Source: an uncultured Bryobacterales bacterium (GTDB lineage: Bacteria; Acidobacteriota; Terriglobia; Bryobacterales; UBA6623). Taken from it: a stretch of 6,616 nt of DNA. The position numbers and the translations under genes were made by a program. This document shows positions 1-6,616 of this stretch, in pieces. The notes beneath the pieces were generated by a model. The model did no database searches, was not told where the DNA came from, and was given only the letters and a program-made list of their open reading frames with translations. Within the stretch, counting starts at the first letter, position 1; the number at the start of each line of letters is the position of its first letter. The DNA is taken from NCBI GenBank assembly GCA_946887065.1, contig CAMPKL010000210.1:1-6616 (forward strand), written 5' to 3'.

Positions 1-2
1 AG

Positions 3-68
3 CGCGAGAAAGCAGCCGCGGGCAACTTCGACTTTCTTACTAACGCTGCTGGGCGCGCGGCCGGTTAG
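3..68 (+). CDS. C-terminal tail of an unidentified upstream gene (partial)
   Basis: The frame entering from the left edge is open from position 3 to a TAG at 66-68 and would give the last 21 residues of a protein, beginning REKAAAG and ending GRAAG. Of the other two forward frames, one stops at 52-54 (TAA). The third stays open but runs into and overlaps the next gene in a different frame with arginine-rich, unlikely protein. The tail is short and rich in alanine and glycine, with no motif that names a family. If real, it ends 50 bases before the ATG of the small membrane protein, so the two could be co-transcribed. This rests on frame openness alone over 66 bases. Confidence 0.4.
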   Translation, partial: REKAAAGNFDFLTNAAGRAAG

Positions 69-118
69 GCTTGCGCCGGAGCCGATCAGGCGGCGATCAT
101 GCAAGTCTGAATCGTGTG

Positions 119-499
119 ATGTCGACCGCGTTTATCGCCGGAGATCTCCTCTCAAACCTCGCCTTGGGCGCCATTGTCGGCGCTGTCGCAGCGGGCGCTT
201 TCGATCCTGGTTGGGGGATGCTGCCGGCGATGCTTGTCGGCATGGCCGCCGGCATGGCGCTCGCCTTTGTGTGGAGCACCGTCGCCGGGATCTGGTTGGG
301 CGCACATGAATCCCACATACCCGCCATGCTGACGGGAATGTACGCGGCCATGTGCGTTTCCATGCTCGCCGCCATGGAACCGCTGACCGCGGTGCGCGGC
401 GCGCAACTGGGCGCCGCCGTCGGCGTCATCTGCCTGCTGTTCACCTATTTGATGAACGCCCTGCTGCGGGGCGAACGGAAGCTGCGGAGAGTCTCCTAA
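119..499 (+). CDS. Small four-helix membrane protein with methionine ladders, unknown family
   Basis: A 126-residue, very hydrophobic protein with four likely membrane helices at about residues 9-28, 33-60, 67-86 and 94-116, then a basic tail (117-126, with R, K, R and R) that should lie in the cytoplasm. Helix 2 has Met at 34, 38, 42 and 46. Helix 3 has Met at 70, 74, 78, 82 and 86. Each of these Met is preceded by Gly, Ala or Ser, giving a [GAS]-M-x-x repeat. Helices 1 and 4 carry glycine-zipper spacing (G17/G21/A25 and G94/G98/G102). The loop between helices 2 and 3 contains HESH (63-66), and C79 and C105 lie in helices 3 and 4. I recognise no family. Met every fourth residue next to small residues recalls the MxxxM and GxxxG motifs of Ctr1 copper channels, so soft-metal handling is possible but unproven. 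The ATG at 119 is preferred because it starts close to the first helix; a TTG at 71 and a GTG at 116 are in frame, and none has a clear Shine-Dalgarno. The stop overlaps the methyltransferase ATG by one base. Confidence 0.7.
   Translation: MSTAFIAGDLLSNLALGAIVGAVAAGAFDPGWGMLPAMLVGMAAGMALAFVWSTVAGIWLGAHESHIPAMLTGMYAAMCVSMLAAMEPLTAVRGAQLGAAVGVICLLFTYLMNALLRGERKLRRVS
218..265 (+). repeat. 12-base degenerate coding repeat (4 units), helix 2
   Basis: Four consecutive 12-base units each start with ATG, at 218, 230, 242 and 254, and mostly end in GGC, GCG or GCC. They encode the M-x-x-[GA] tetrapeptide ladder of helix 2 of the small membrane protein. The units differ in their middle codons, so this is a protein-level repeat rather than a recent DNA duplication. 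Confidence 0.5.
326..376 (+). repeat. 12-base degenerate coding repeat (5 ATG phases), helix 3
   Basis: ATG codons fall at 326, 338, 350, 362 and 374, exactly 12 bases apart, within helix 3 of the small membrane protein. The codon before each ATG encodes Ala, Gly, Ala, Ser and Ala in turn. The middle codons (including those for Thr, Tyr, Cys and Val) are not conserved, so the period is held by the amino acids and not by a copied DNA unit. Confidence 0.5.
486..491 (+). promoter_or_regulatory. Shine-Dalgarno for the methyltransferase gene
   Basis: GGAGAG lies inside the last codons of the membrane protein gene, seven bases before the ATG at 499. It is one of the few clear Shine-Dalgarno matches in the window and decides the methyltransferase start. 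It forms one arm of a short palindrome (GGAGA-G-TCTCC, 486-496) whose loop is too small for a stable hairpin. Confidence 0.55.
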
Positions 500-1098
500 T
501 GGCTTCCGTCGCACAAGGCCTCTGGGATAAAGCGTCAGGCACTTACGACCTGTTCAGCCGCGGCGCCGAGAGGCGCTGGGAAGCTCCCAAGCGCGAGTCG
601 CTCTCACGCGTGCGCGGACGCGTGCTATTCCTTGCCGTCGGCACCGGTCTCGAAGTTCCGTTCTTCCCGCCCGGACTCGACGTCACCGGAGTCGATATCA
701 GTTGGGGCATGTTGAGCCGGGCCAAGTCCCGGGCCGCAGGCTATCAGGGCGAGTTCCGGCTGGCCCAGGCCGACGTGGAGCATCTAGCCTTTCGCGACGA
801 CTCGTTCGACACGATCGTGACCTCTTGCACGTTTTGCTCGGTTCCCGATCCGGTCGCCGGCCTCCGCGAACTGCGCCGCGTCTTGAAGCCGGGCGGGGAA
901 TTGCGCATGTTCGAGCACACCGGCAGCCGCTGGTTCCCGTTTAGCCTGATGCTCCACGCGATGACGCCGATAACCCGCCGCTTCGGCCCCGACATGAACC
1001 GCGATACCGTCTCCAACGTCGTCAAAGCCGGATTTCAACTCCGCGGCGTATGCAACGTCTACCTCGACGTGGTGAAGATCATCGTCGCCGGGAAGTAG
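499..1098 (+). CDS. Class I SAM-dependent methyltransferase, METTL7/PmtA-like
   Basis: A 199-residue cytoplasmic methyltransferase of the seven-strand Rossmann class. Motif I is LAVGTGLE (45-52), which binds SAM. D66 in VTGVD is the acidic residue at the end of strand 2, expected to hold the ribose. The motif II region runs from D92 through FDTIV (103-107), followed by TSCTFCSVPDP (108-118), and post-motif III is LKPGGELRMFEH (129-140). FFPPG (55-59) before VTGVD, the CSV after strand 4, and the PGG..EH block match the pattern of human METTL7A/B (TMT1A/B, thiol methyltransferases) and of bacterial UbiE/PmtA-like methyltransferases acting on lipids or small molecules. The METTL7 membrane anchor is absent; a separate membrane protein is encoded immediately upstream and overlaps by one base, which implies translational coupling. 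An upstream extension of this frame to 352 is only a shadow of the membrane protein gene; the Shine-Dalgarno at 486 supports the ATG at 499. The methyltransferase call is firm; the substrate is not known. Confidence 0.88.
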   Translation: MASVAQGLWDKASGTYDLFSRGAERRWEAPKRESLSRVRGRVLFLAVGTGLEVPFFPPGLDVTGVDISWGMLSRAKSRAAGYQGEFRLAQADVEHLAFRDDSFDTIVTSCTFCSVPDPVAGLRELRRVLKPGGELRMFEHTGSRWFPFSLMLHAMTPITRRFGPDMNRDTVSNVVKAGFQLRGVCNVYLDVVKIIVAGK

Positions 1099-1104
1099 CC
1101 CGGC
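1087..1104 (+). other. Small perfect inverted repeat across the methyltransferase stop codon
   Basis: GCCGGG at 1087-1092 pairs perfectly with CCCGGC at 1099-1104 around a six-base loop that contains the TAG stop. An RNA hairpin is plausible. No T-run follows (the next bases are ATCTTA), so it is not a standard intrinsic terminator. It could affect mRNA decay or coupling to the dehydrogenase gene, or be chance in GC-rich DNA. Confidence 0.3.
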
Positions 1105-1115
1105 ATCTTAGAATC

Positions 1116-1120
1116 GAAGG
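1116..1120 (+). promoter_or_regulatory. Probable Shine-Dalgarno for the dehydrogenase gene
   Basis: GAAGG ends eight bases before the ATG at 1129, in the 30-base gap after the methyltransferase gene. It supports that ATG as the start. No promoter with convincing -35 and -10 boxes is visible in the gap. Confidence 0.45.
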
Positions 1121-1128
1121 TTAGTCCC

Positions 1129-2163
1129 ATGCAAGCGCTCCAGTTGGTTGCTCCCCACGAAGTAGAACTCCGCACGATCGCCGATCCGCCCGATCCGGGT
1201 CCGGGAGAGGTCGTCGTCCGGCTGCGCGCCTGCGGCATCTGCGGCAGCGACATGCATTACTACCTGGAGGACAACTGCGCCGGAACTCCCGCCAAGTATC
1301 CTTCCGTGCTGGGCCACGAACCGGCCGGGGAGATCGCCGCCGTCGGCGCCGGCGTGGAAAGCCTCGCCGTGGGCGACCGCGTGGCGGTCGAGCCCGCCGT
1401 ATGTTGCGGTCACTGCGAGTTCTGCCTTAGCGGCAAGCGCAACCTATGCGAAAACGTGCGCTTCATGGGCGGCGTGCAACTGCCTGGCCTGATGCGCGAG
1501 TTCGCCGTCATGCCAGCCCACAACGTGCTCAAGCTGCCCGCCGATATGGATTTCGTGACTGCCACCGCAGTAGAGCCGGTCGCCGTGCTGCTGCACGCTC
1601 TCAACCTGGCCAAACTGCGCGTTGGCGAGACAGTCGCCGTCATGGGCGCTGGGCCGATCGGCATCCTCGGCGTGCAATTAGCCAAGCTGGCCGGAGCCTC
1701 CACGGTTGTCTGCGCCGACCGAGTGGAACACAGGCTAAAGCGCGCGAAGGAACTGGGGGCGGATATTGTCGTCAACGTCGACAAGGAGTCCGTTGCCGAC
1801 GCCGTCTTTGACGTAACCCATCACAAGGGCGCTCACGTGGTCATTGACGCCGCAGGCAAGCCCGCCTCGATCAACGCGGCCATTGCCTCGGCACGCCACG
1901 GCGGACGGATCGTCATCGTCGGCATTCCCTCCCAAGCGGAGACTTCGTTGAACCTTTGGCAAGCCGGACATCGCGAGTTGACCATCACCGTCCAGAAGCG
2001 CAGCAACGGCAACGATCAAGACGCTCTGCAACTGCTCATGTCGGGCAAGATCGATCCCCGCTCCTTCATCTCCCATCGCTTCCCGATGCAGCAGGGCGGC
2101 GAAGCTTTCAAGACGATGGGCGCCTACGCCGACGGGGTGATCAAGCCCGTCGTGGAGTTCTAG
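1129..2163 (+). CDS. Zinc-dependent medium-chain dehydrogenase (sorbitol/threonine dehydrogenase-like)
   Basis: A 344-residue enzyme of the medium-chain dehydrogenase/reductase superfamily, normal in length and apparently intact. The N-terminal GroES-like domain has CGICGSDMH (catalytic zinc C38), GHE (H63, E64) and VEP (E149), as in sorbitol dehydrogenase and relatives. The structural zinc lobe is complete: C93, C96, C99 and C107. The Rossmann domain has GAGPIG (173-178), and D197 at the end of strand 2 favours NAD over NADP. It should oxidise a secondary alcohol of a sugar, polyol, 2,3-diol or threonine to the ketone in the cytoplasm. Sequence alone does not choose between these. Forty-four bases downstream begin the genes of a sugar-type (CUT2) ABC importer on the same strand, so a sugar or polyol substrate brought in by that importer is the favoured inference. 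L-threonine 3-dehydrogenase and butanediol dehydrogenase remain alternatives. Confidence 0.9.
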   Translation: MQALQLVAPHEVELRTIADPPDPGPGEVVVRLRACGICGSDMHYYLEDNCAGTPAKYPSVLGHEPAGEIAAVGAGVESLAVGDRVAVEPAVCCGHCEFCLSGKRNLCENVRFMGGVQLPGLMREFAVMPAHNVLKLPADMDFVTATAVEPVAVLLHALNLAKLRVGETVAVMGAGPIGILGVQLAKLAGASTVVCADRVEHRLKRAKELGADIVVNVDKESVADAVFDVTHHKGAHVVIDAAGKPASINAAIASARHGGRIVIVGIPSQAETSLNLWQAGHRELTITVQKRSNGNDQDALQLLMSGKIDPRSFISHRFPMQQGGEAFKTMGAYADGVIKPVVEF

Positions 2164-2207
2164 CCAAGCCCAATGCGTGTGCTAACCTCGAACGTCGCAC
2201 ACGTACC

Positions 2208-3662
2208 GTGTTACTGGAACTAGAAGGCATTCGCAAGAACTTCGGCGGCGTTCAGGCCCTCAAACGCGGCGACTTGCGCGCCGATGCGGGCGAAGTTCAC
2301 GCGCTCATCGGCGAGAACGGCGCCGGCAAGTCCACGATGATGAAAATCATCGCCGGCATGTACCGTCGCGATGGCGGCGACGTTCGCTGGAAGGGCCAAT
2401 CCGTCCACTTTCAGAAGCCTGGCGATGCGCACGCCGTGGGCATCTCGATGGTGCATCAGGAGTCGCTGCTGGCCCCTCACCTGACTGTCGCCGAGAACAT
2501 CTATCTCGGCCGCGAAAGGTTGAACGGTCCGCTGCTCGACAAAGCCGCCATGCAGAGCGCCGCGGGCCGTCTGATCGAGGAGAACAATTTCCCCCTGCAG
2601 GCGCACTGGAAGGTGCGCGAACTCAGTCCGGCGCAGCGCCAACTCGTCGAGATTTGCCGCGCCCTGCATGGAGCATCCAGTTTGATCATCTTCGACGAGC
2701 CGACGGCCTCGCTCTCGGAGTCCGAAACGGTAGAAGTATTCCGCATCGTTCGCGAGCTTCGCGCAAAGGGCATAGGGATTCTCTACATCACTCACCGCCT
2801 CGTCGAACTCGCCGAAATCGCCGACAAGGTGACCGTGCTGCGCGACGGCGACACGGTCTATCACAGCGACTACAAAGACACCTCGATGGACGAGATCGTG
2901 CACCAGATGGTCGGCCGCAAGGTGGAGCGCATTTACGAGCGCGAGAAGTTGACGCCTGGCAAGGAAGTCCTCAAGGTCAATCTGCCCGGAGCGTCCTTCT
3001 CCATACGGGAAGGCGAGATCGTCGGCCTGGCCGGATTGATGGGCGCGGGGCGAACTGAGTTGTGCCAAACGCTGTTTGGCGTAACCCCGGCGGCGGAAGG
3101 CGAGATCCAAGTCGACGGTCGCAAAGTGCATCCGAAGTCTCCCGAAGAAGCGGTCAATGCCGGCATCGCACTGATCACCGAAGACCGCCAGCAGACCGGC
3201 CTCGCACTAGAATTGCCGATTCGCATGAACATCACGATGGCGAATCTCGGTGCCGTCAGCAAAGCGGGCATCGTCCGTCAGGCGGAAGAGAAGAGCGTCT
3301 CCGAGCGTTTTCGCGACAAGCTGCGGATTCGCGCTGCATCGGTCGAGCAAAACGCCGGGCGGCTCAGCGGCGGCAACCAACAAAAGGTCGTGATCGCCAA
3401 ATGGCTCTACCGCGACACGAAGATCGTCTTGTTCGATGAGCCGACCCGCGGAATCGACGTTGGAGCCAAGGCAGAGGTATTTGCGCTGATGGATAAAATG
3501 GCGCGCGAAGGGAAAGCGATCCTGATGGTCTCATCGGAATTGCCGGAGTTATTGCAAGTGGCCGATCGCATACTCGTCATGCGCGGAGGCAAGATCACCG
3601 CCGAGCTGCCGCGAGAGACGACACAGGAAGAAATCATGCATCACGCGGCGGTGGGCGAATAG
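2208..3662 (+). CDS. CUT2-family sugar ABC importer, fused double ATPase (RbsA/MglA/XylG type)
   Basis: A 484-residue cytoplasmic ATPase made of two fused nucleotide-binding domains that powers a sugar importer. Domain 1 has Walker A GENGAGKST (35-43), Q-loop Q84, an LSPAQRQ signature (139-145), Walker B LIIFDEPTASLS (159-170) and switch H196. Domain 2 has the family's degenerate Walker A, GLMGAGRTE (276-284, Arg for Lys), the EDR element (325-327), the signature LSGGNQQK (386-393), Walker B IVLFDEPTRGID (406-417) and SSE in place of a switch His (442-444). This asymmetry is normal for RbsA, MglA and XylG, so one site is probably catalytically weak. The protein is slightly shorter than typical members (about 500 residues), partly from a tight linker before domain 2 (about 252-268). 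The GTG at 2208 is chosen because MLLELEGIRKNFGG is the usual beginning; no clear Shine-Dalgarno precedes it, so coupling to the dehydrogenase gene is likely. The frame stays open back into the dehydrogenase gene, but that part is not protein-like. The imported sugar cannot be named. Confidence 0.93.
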   Translation: MLLELEGIRKNFGGVQALKRGDLRADAGEVHALIGENGAGKSTMMKIIAGMYRRDGGDVRWKGQSVHFQKPGDAHAVGISMVHQESLLAPHLTVAENIYLGRERLNGPLLDKAAMQSAAGRLIEENNFPLQAHWKVRELSPAQRQLVEICRALHGASSLIIFDEPTASLSESETVEVFRIVRELRAKGIGILYITHRLVELAEIADKVTVLRDGDTVYHSDYKDTSMDEIVHQMVGRKVERIYEREKLTPGKEVLKVNLPGASFSIREGEIVGLAGLMGAGRTELCQTLFGVTPAAEGEIQVDGRKVHPKSPEEAVNAGIALITEDRQQTGLALELPIRMNITMANLGAVSKAGIVRQAEEKSVSERFRDKLRIRAASVEQNAGRLSGGNQQKVVIAKWLYRDTKIVLFDEPTRGIDVGAKAEVFALMDKMAREGKAILMVSSELPELLQVADRILVMRGGKITAELPRETTQEEIMHHAAVGE

Positions 3663-3665
3663 GTC

Positions 3666-4600
<935 letters not shown>

Positions 4601-4604
<4 letters not shown>

Positions 4605-5617
4605 AAGGCGAAGGCGAAGCCGTTCTGCCGAATCGCCTCCAGGTCCGCCTGGCTCAAACCGCGCTCCGCTCCAAAGACGTATTCGTCCGTGAGCGAGACT
4701 CCGAAGAATGTCGGATCATCGGTGTTCAACGTGATGGGGACTCCCGCATCATGAAGCCGCTTCAGCGGATGTTCCTCGCGTGAGCCGTAAACGCCCGTGC
4801 AGATGTTCCCGGTTGGGCAAACCTCCAGCGCAATCCGGTTCTTCGCCAAATGCTCCACCAGCGCCGGGTCTTCGATCGAGCGCACGCCGTGTCCGATCCG
4901 TTCAGCGCCCAGAACGCGAATCGCATCCCAAACGCTCTCCGGGCCTGCCGCCTCGCCGGCATGGACGCTGAGCCTGAGCCCCGCGTCTTTCGCCCGCCGG
5001 TAGATCGGCGCAAACTGAGCCGGCGGGAACTGATCTTCCGAACCGCCAATGGTGATGCCAATCCAACTCTTGGGCCGCACCGCTAGCAGCGACTCGATCG
5101 TCTTCAGCCCCGACTCCACACCTAAATTGCGCACTGTATCAACGATCCAACGAATTTTCGCCCCAGGCTGGTCCGCAACTTCGTCCATAAACCCGGCCAG
5201 CGCTTCGACGCTAATGCTCTTGCGGTAAAGATGTTCGGTCGGCGAGATCGTGACCTCGGCGTAAACGATGTTCTCCCGCTCGAAAGCTCGCCGCACTGCT
5301 GCGACAAGGCGCCGCAGATCGTCAAGGTCGCGCAGATAGAACGTGCTCAAAAAGTACGAGGCCAAGAAGCCTTGGAAACTGCCGAATCGGAATAAATCCC
5401 GCGGGTCCGGCTCGCCGTTGCCGTCCGGCAAGAAGTTGCGTAGATGCTCGTGGCCGGCCCAGAACGCGAAGTGCCGCGGCAAGGCGTCACTGAATGCCTC
5501 GCGCGGCGAATACTTCCGCAGTTGCTCGGCAAAGAATTCGCGCGGCATGGCGCCCACCAGATGCACGTGCAACTCAGCTTTGGGCTGAGCTCGGAGGCGT
5601 TCAGCCAGACCGCTCAT
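4601..5617 (-). CDS. add: Adenosine deaminase-family enzyme (possibly aminodeoxyfutalosine deaminase)
   Basis: A 338-residue zinc hydrolase of the adenosine deaminase family (amidohydrolase superfamily, cog1816). The full catalytic set is present: HVH (H17, H19) in ELHVHLVGA, H219 and catalytic E222 in SVHAGE, H243 in IGHG, and D300-D301 in NTDDP. Adenosine deaminase would convert adenosine to inosine plus ammonia in the cytoplasm. The substrate loop reads IGGSE (190-194), where classical animal-type enzymes have a GDE motif. Several bacterial cog1816 members annotated as adenosine deaminase are instead 6-aminodeoxyfutalosine deaminases of the futalosine menaquinone pathway, so the substrate is open. 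The ATG at 5617 begins MSGLAERL, two residues before the usual helix and 16 before HxH. An AGGCGG-like Shine-Dalgarno sits just upstream, overlapping the cstA-like stop. The frame stays open far upstream, but only as a shadow of the cstA-like gene. It begins eight bases after that stop, so the two are probably co-transcribed. Confidence 0.9.
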
Positions 5618-5625
5618 CGGCCCGC

Positions 5626-6616
5626 CTAGTCGCCCGCCGGCGCTGCCGCGCTGTCGCGCCGCATGCGTAGATACGCTTCCACCACCAGCCAAATGCTCAT
5701 CGCAAAAATCACGCCTGCCACGCCGGTGAGCAGCATGTTGCCGTTTGACCAGTACTGGTTTAGGTCCAGGGCCATGGCCGACAGCGTGACCACCATCATG
5801 AAGACCATCGGGATAAAGTAGGGCCAGAAATTGCGCCCGCGTTGGCGCAAGTAGATCGCCACGGTCAACAGCGTCAGGCCGCCGAGAATCTGATTCGTGC
5901 TGCCGAACAAGCTCCAAAGCGCCAGACCGGCGGGCTGTCCGTCGACCTGATAAAAGGCGAAGAATCCGATAAAGGCGACGGCGAGGATCGACGCCGTGTA
6001 GCGGCCAACCCAGTCCATGCCGATCGAAGCCGCGATTTCTTCGATGTTGTATCGCAAAAGACGCGTGCCCGAATCGAGAGACGTCAGCGCGAACGACACT
6101 GCCACGAGCGCGATGAAGGCTTGGGCGACAGGCATCGCCACGCCGAGGGTGCTTACAAACGTCGCCGTACCGTCGATGAACGCCAGCATCTTGTCGGCAA
6201 GAGTGTCGGCTGACGTCCAACTGGAGTAGTGTTCGTTCCAACTCTCGGGCGACGAGAAGCCAGCCGTGCAGGCCAGCACGGCGAGCAGTCCAAGCACCGA
6301 CTCCCCCACCATGCCTCCATAGCCGACCCCGACCGCATCCGTTTCTTTGTCGATCTGCTTCGAGGTTGTGCCGGAAGATACGAGTCCGTGGAATCCCGAA
6401 ATGGCTCCGCAGGCAATAACGATAAACACGAATGGAAAAATCGGCGGTGCATCGGCCGGCGAAGCATTGATTGCCGGCGCAGCGAATGCCGGCCGCAACA
6501 AAAAGAAGCCGAGATAAGCCGCCGCGAGGCCCAAATACAGCAGCAGCGAATTCAGATAATCTCGCGGCTGCAGCAATGACCACACAGGCAACACCGAGGC
6601 GGCGAAAGCGTATAGC
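5626..6616 (-). CDS. cstA: CstA-family carbon starvation transporter, C-terminal part (partial)
   Basis: The last 329 residues of a multi-helix inner-membrane transporter of the CstA family; the rest lies beyond the right edge, so the N-terminal part and promoter are not seen. E. coli CstA is about 700 residues long and, with its relatives, imports peptides and pyruvate, typically under carbon limitation. Family marks among the visible residues are LPVWSLLQPRDYLN near the edge, ISGFHGLVSSGTTSKQID (72-89), the GYGGMVGES stretch (98-106), TSLDSGTRLLRYNIEEI (178-194), and LWSLFGSTNQILGG (233-246). At least seven hydrophobic segments can be seen, and the C-terminus ends in a short charged tail (LRMRRDS...AGD). 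The frame stays open to base 6616, and the GTG at 6594 is internal because recognisable family sequence (YAFAASV) continues upstream of it. The deaminase gene follows eight bases after the stop. Confidence 0.92.
   Translation of the reverse strand, partial: LYAFAASVLPVWSLLQPRDYLNSLLLYLGLAAAYLGFFLLRPAFAAPAINASPADAPPIFPFVFIVIACGAISGFHGLVSSGTTSKQIDKETDAVGVGYGGMVGESVLGLLAVLACTAGFSSPESWNEHYSSWTSADTLADKMLAFIDGTATFVSTLGVAMPVAQAFIALVAVSFALTSLDSGTRLLRYNIEEIAASIGMDWVGRYTASILAVAFIGFFAFYQVDGQPAGLALWSLFGSTNQILGGLTLLTVAIYLRQRGRNFWPYFIPMVFMMVVTLSAMALDLNQYWSNGNMLLTGVAGVIFAMSIWLVVEAYLRMRRDSAAAPAGD

Noticed and set aside
486..496. Palindrome GGAGA-G-TCTCC before the methyltransferase start as an operator
   Set aside because: It is only 11 bases, lies within the codons of the preceding gene, and half of it is explained by the Shine-Dalgarno.
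352..498. Upstream extension of the methyltransferase frame (would add about 49 residues)
   Set aside because: The extension is Arg/Ala-rich, reads in a second frame through the membrane protein gene, and a good Shine-Dalgarno supports the ATG at 499.
1956..2207. Upstream extension of the ABC ATPase frame into the dehydrogenase gene
   Set aside because: The dehydrogenase domain runs intact to its stop at 2163 in another frame, and the extension has no ATPase-like sequence; family alignment begins at the GTG at 2208.
2622..2648. Atypical ABC signature LSPAQRQ instead of LSGGQ in the first domain
   Set aside because: First domains of CUT2 ATPases usually have such variants (for example LSIGEQQ or LSVAQRQ), so this is ordinary for the family.
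3021..3060. Missing Walker A lysine in the second ATPase domain (GLMGAGRTE)
   Set aside because: Arg in place of Lys is the normal state of the second domain in RbsA, MglA and XylG, so it is not an inactivating mutation.
2220..3131. 303-codon open frame on the minus strand
   Set aside because: It is antisense to the first domain of a well-conserved ATPase and has no recognisable domain; long antisense frames are common in GC-rich genes.
5618..6583. Apparent long fusion of an Arg-rich N-terminal region to the deaminase
   Set aside because: The upstream part is an out-of-frame reading of the cstA-like gene, which has clear family motifs in its own frame; the deaminase starts at 5617.

Overview
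GC-rich bacterial chromosomal DNA packed with genes on both strands. Gaps are a few to a few dozen bases, and no stretch over 300 bases lacks a gene. No rRNA, tRNA, CRISPR array, insertion sequence or phage gene is visible. The style of the CstA-type transporter, the METTL7-like methyltransferase and the gene mix fit a soil or sediment Gram-negative such as an Acidobacteriota (Solibacter/Bryobacter type). That placement is an impression from protein style, not a phylogenetic result.

Layout. Positions 1-4604 read rightward and 4601-6616 read leftward. From the left: the last 21 codons of an unidentified gene; a small four-helix membrane protein (119-499); a class I SAM methyltransferase whose ATG overlaps the previous stop by one base (499-1098); a zinc- and NAD-dependent medium-chain dehydrogenase (1129-2163); the double-ATPase subunit (2208-3662) and the permease (3666-4604) of a ribose/xylose-type (CUT2) ABC importer. 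On the minus strand, reading from the right edge: the C-terminal part of a CstA-type transporter (stop at 5626), then an adenosine deaminase-family enzyme (5617-4601). The two gene sets meet tail to tail at 4601-4604, where one CTAG supplies both stop codons.

How the genes may work together. The dehydrogenase, ATPase and permease look like one transcription unit for import and first oxidation of a sugar or polyol, but no periplasmic binding protein is encoded in the window. The cstA-like gene and the deaminase gene, 8 bases apart, look like a second unit joining nutrient uptake to purine nucleoside (or aminodeoxyfutalosine) deamination.

The least explained item is the 126-residue membrane protein. 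Two of its predicted helices carry a strict small-residue-plus-methionine repeat every four residues (four and five copies). This resembles, and exceeds, the MxxxM plus GxxxG arrangement of copper channels of the Ctr1 type. It is translationally coupled to a methyltransferase resembling the METTL7/TMT1 thiol methyltransferases. A role in soft metals or thiols for the pair is a hypothesis only.
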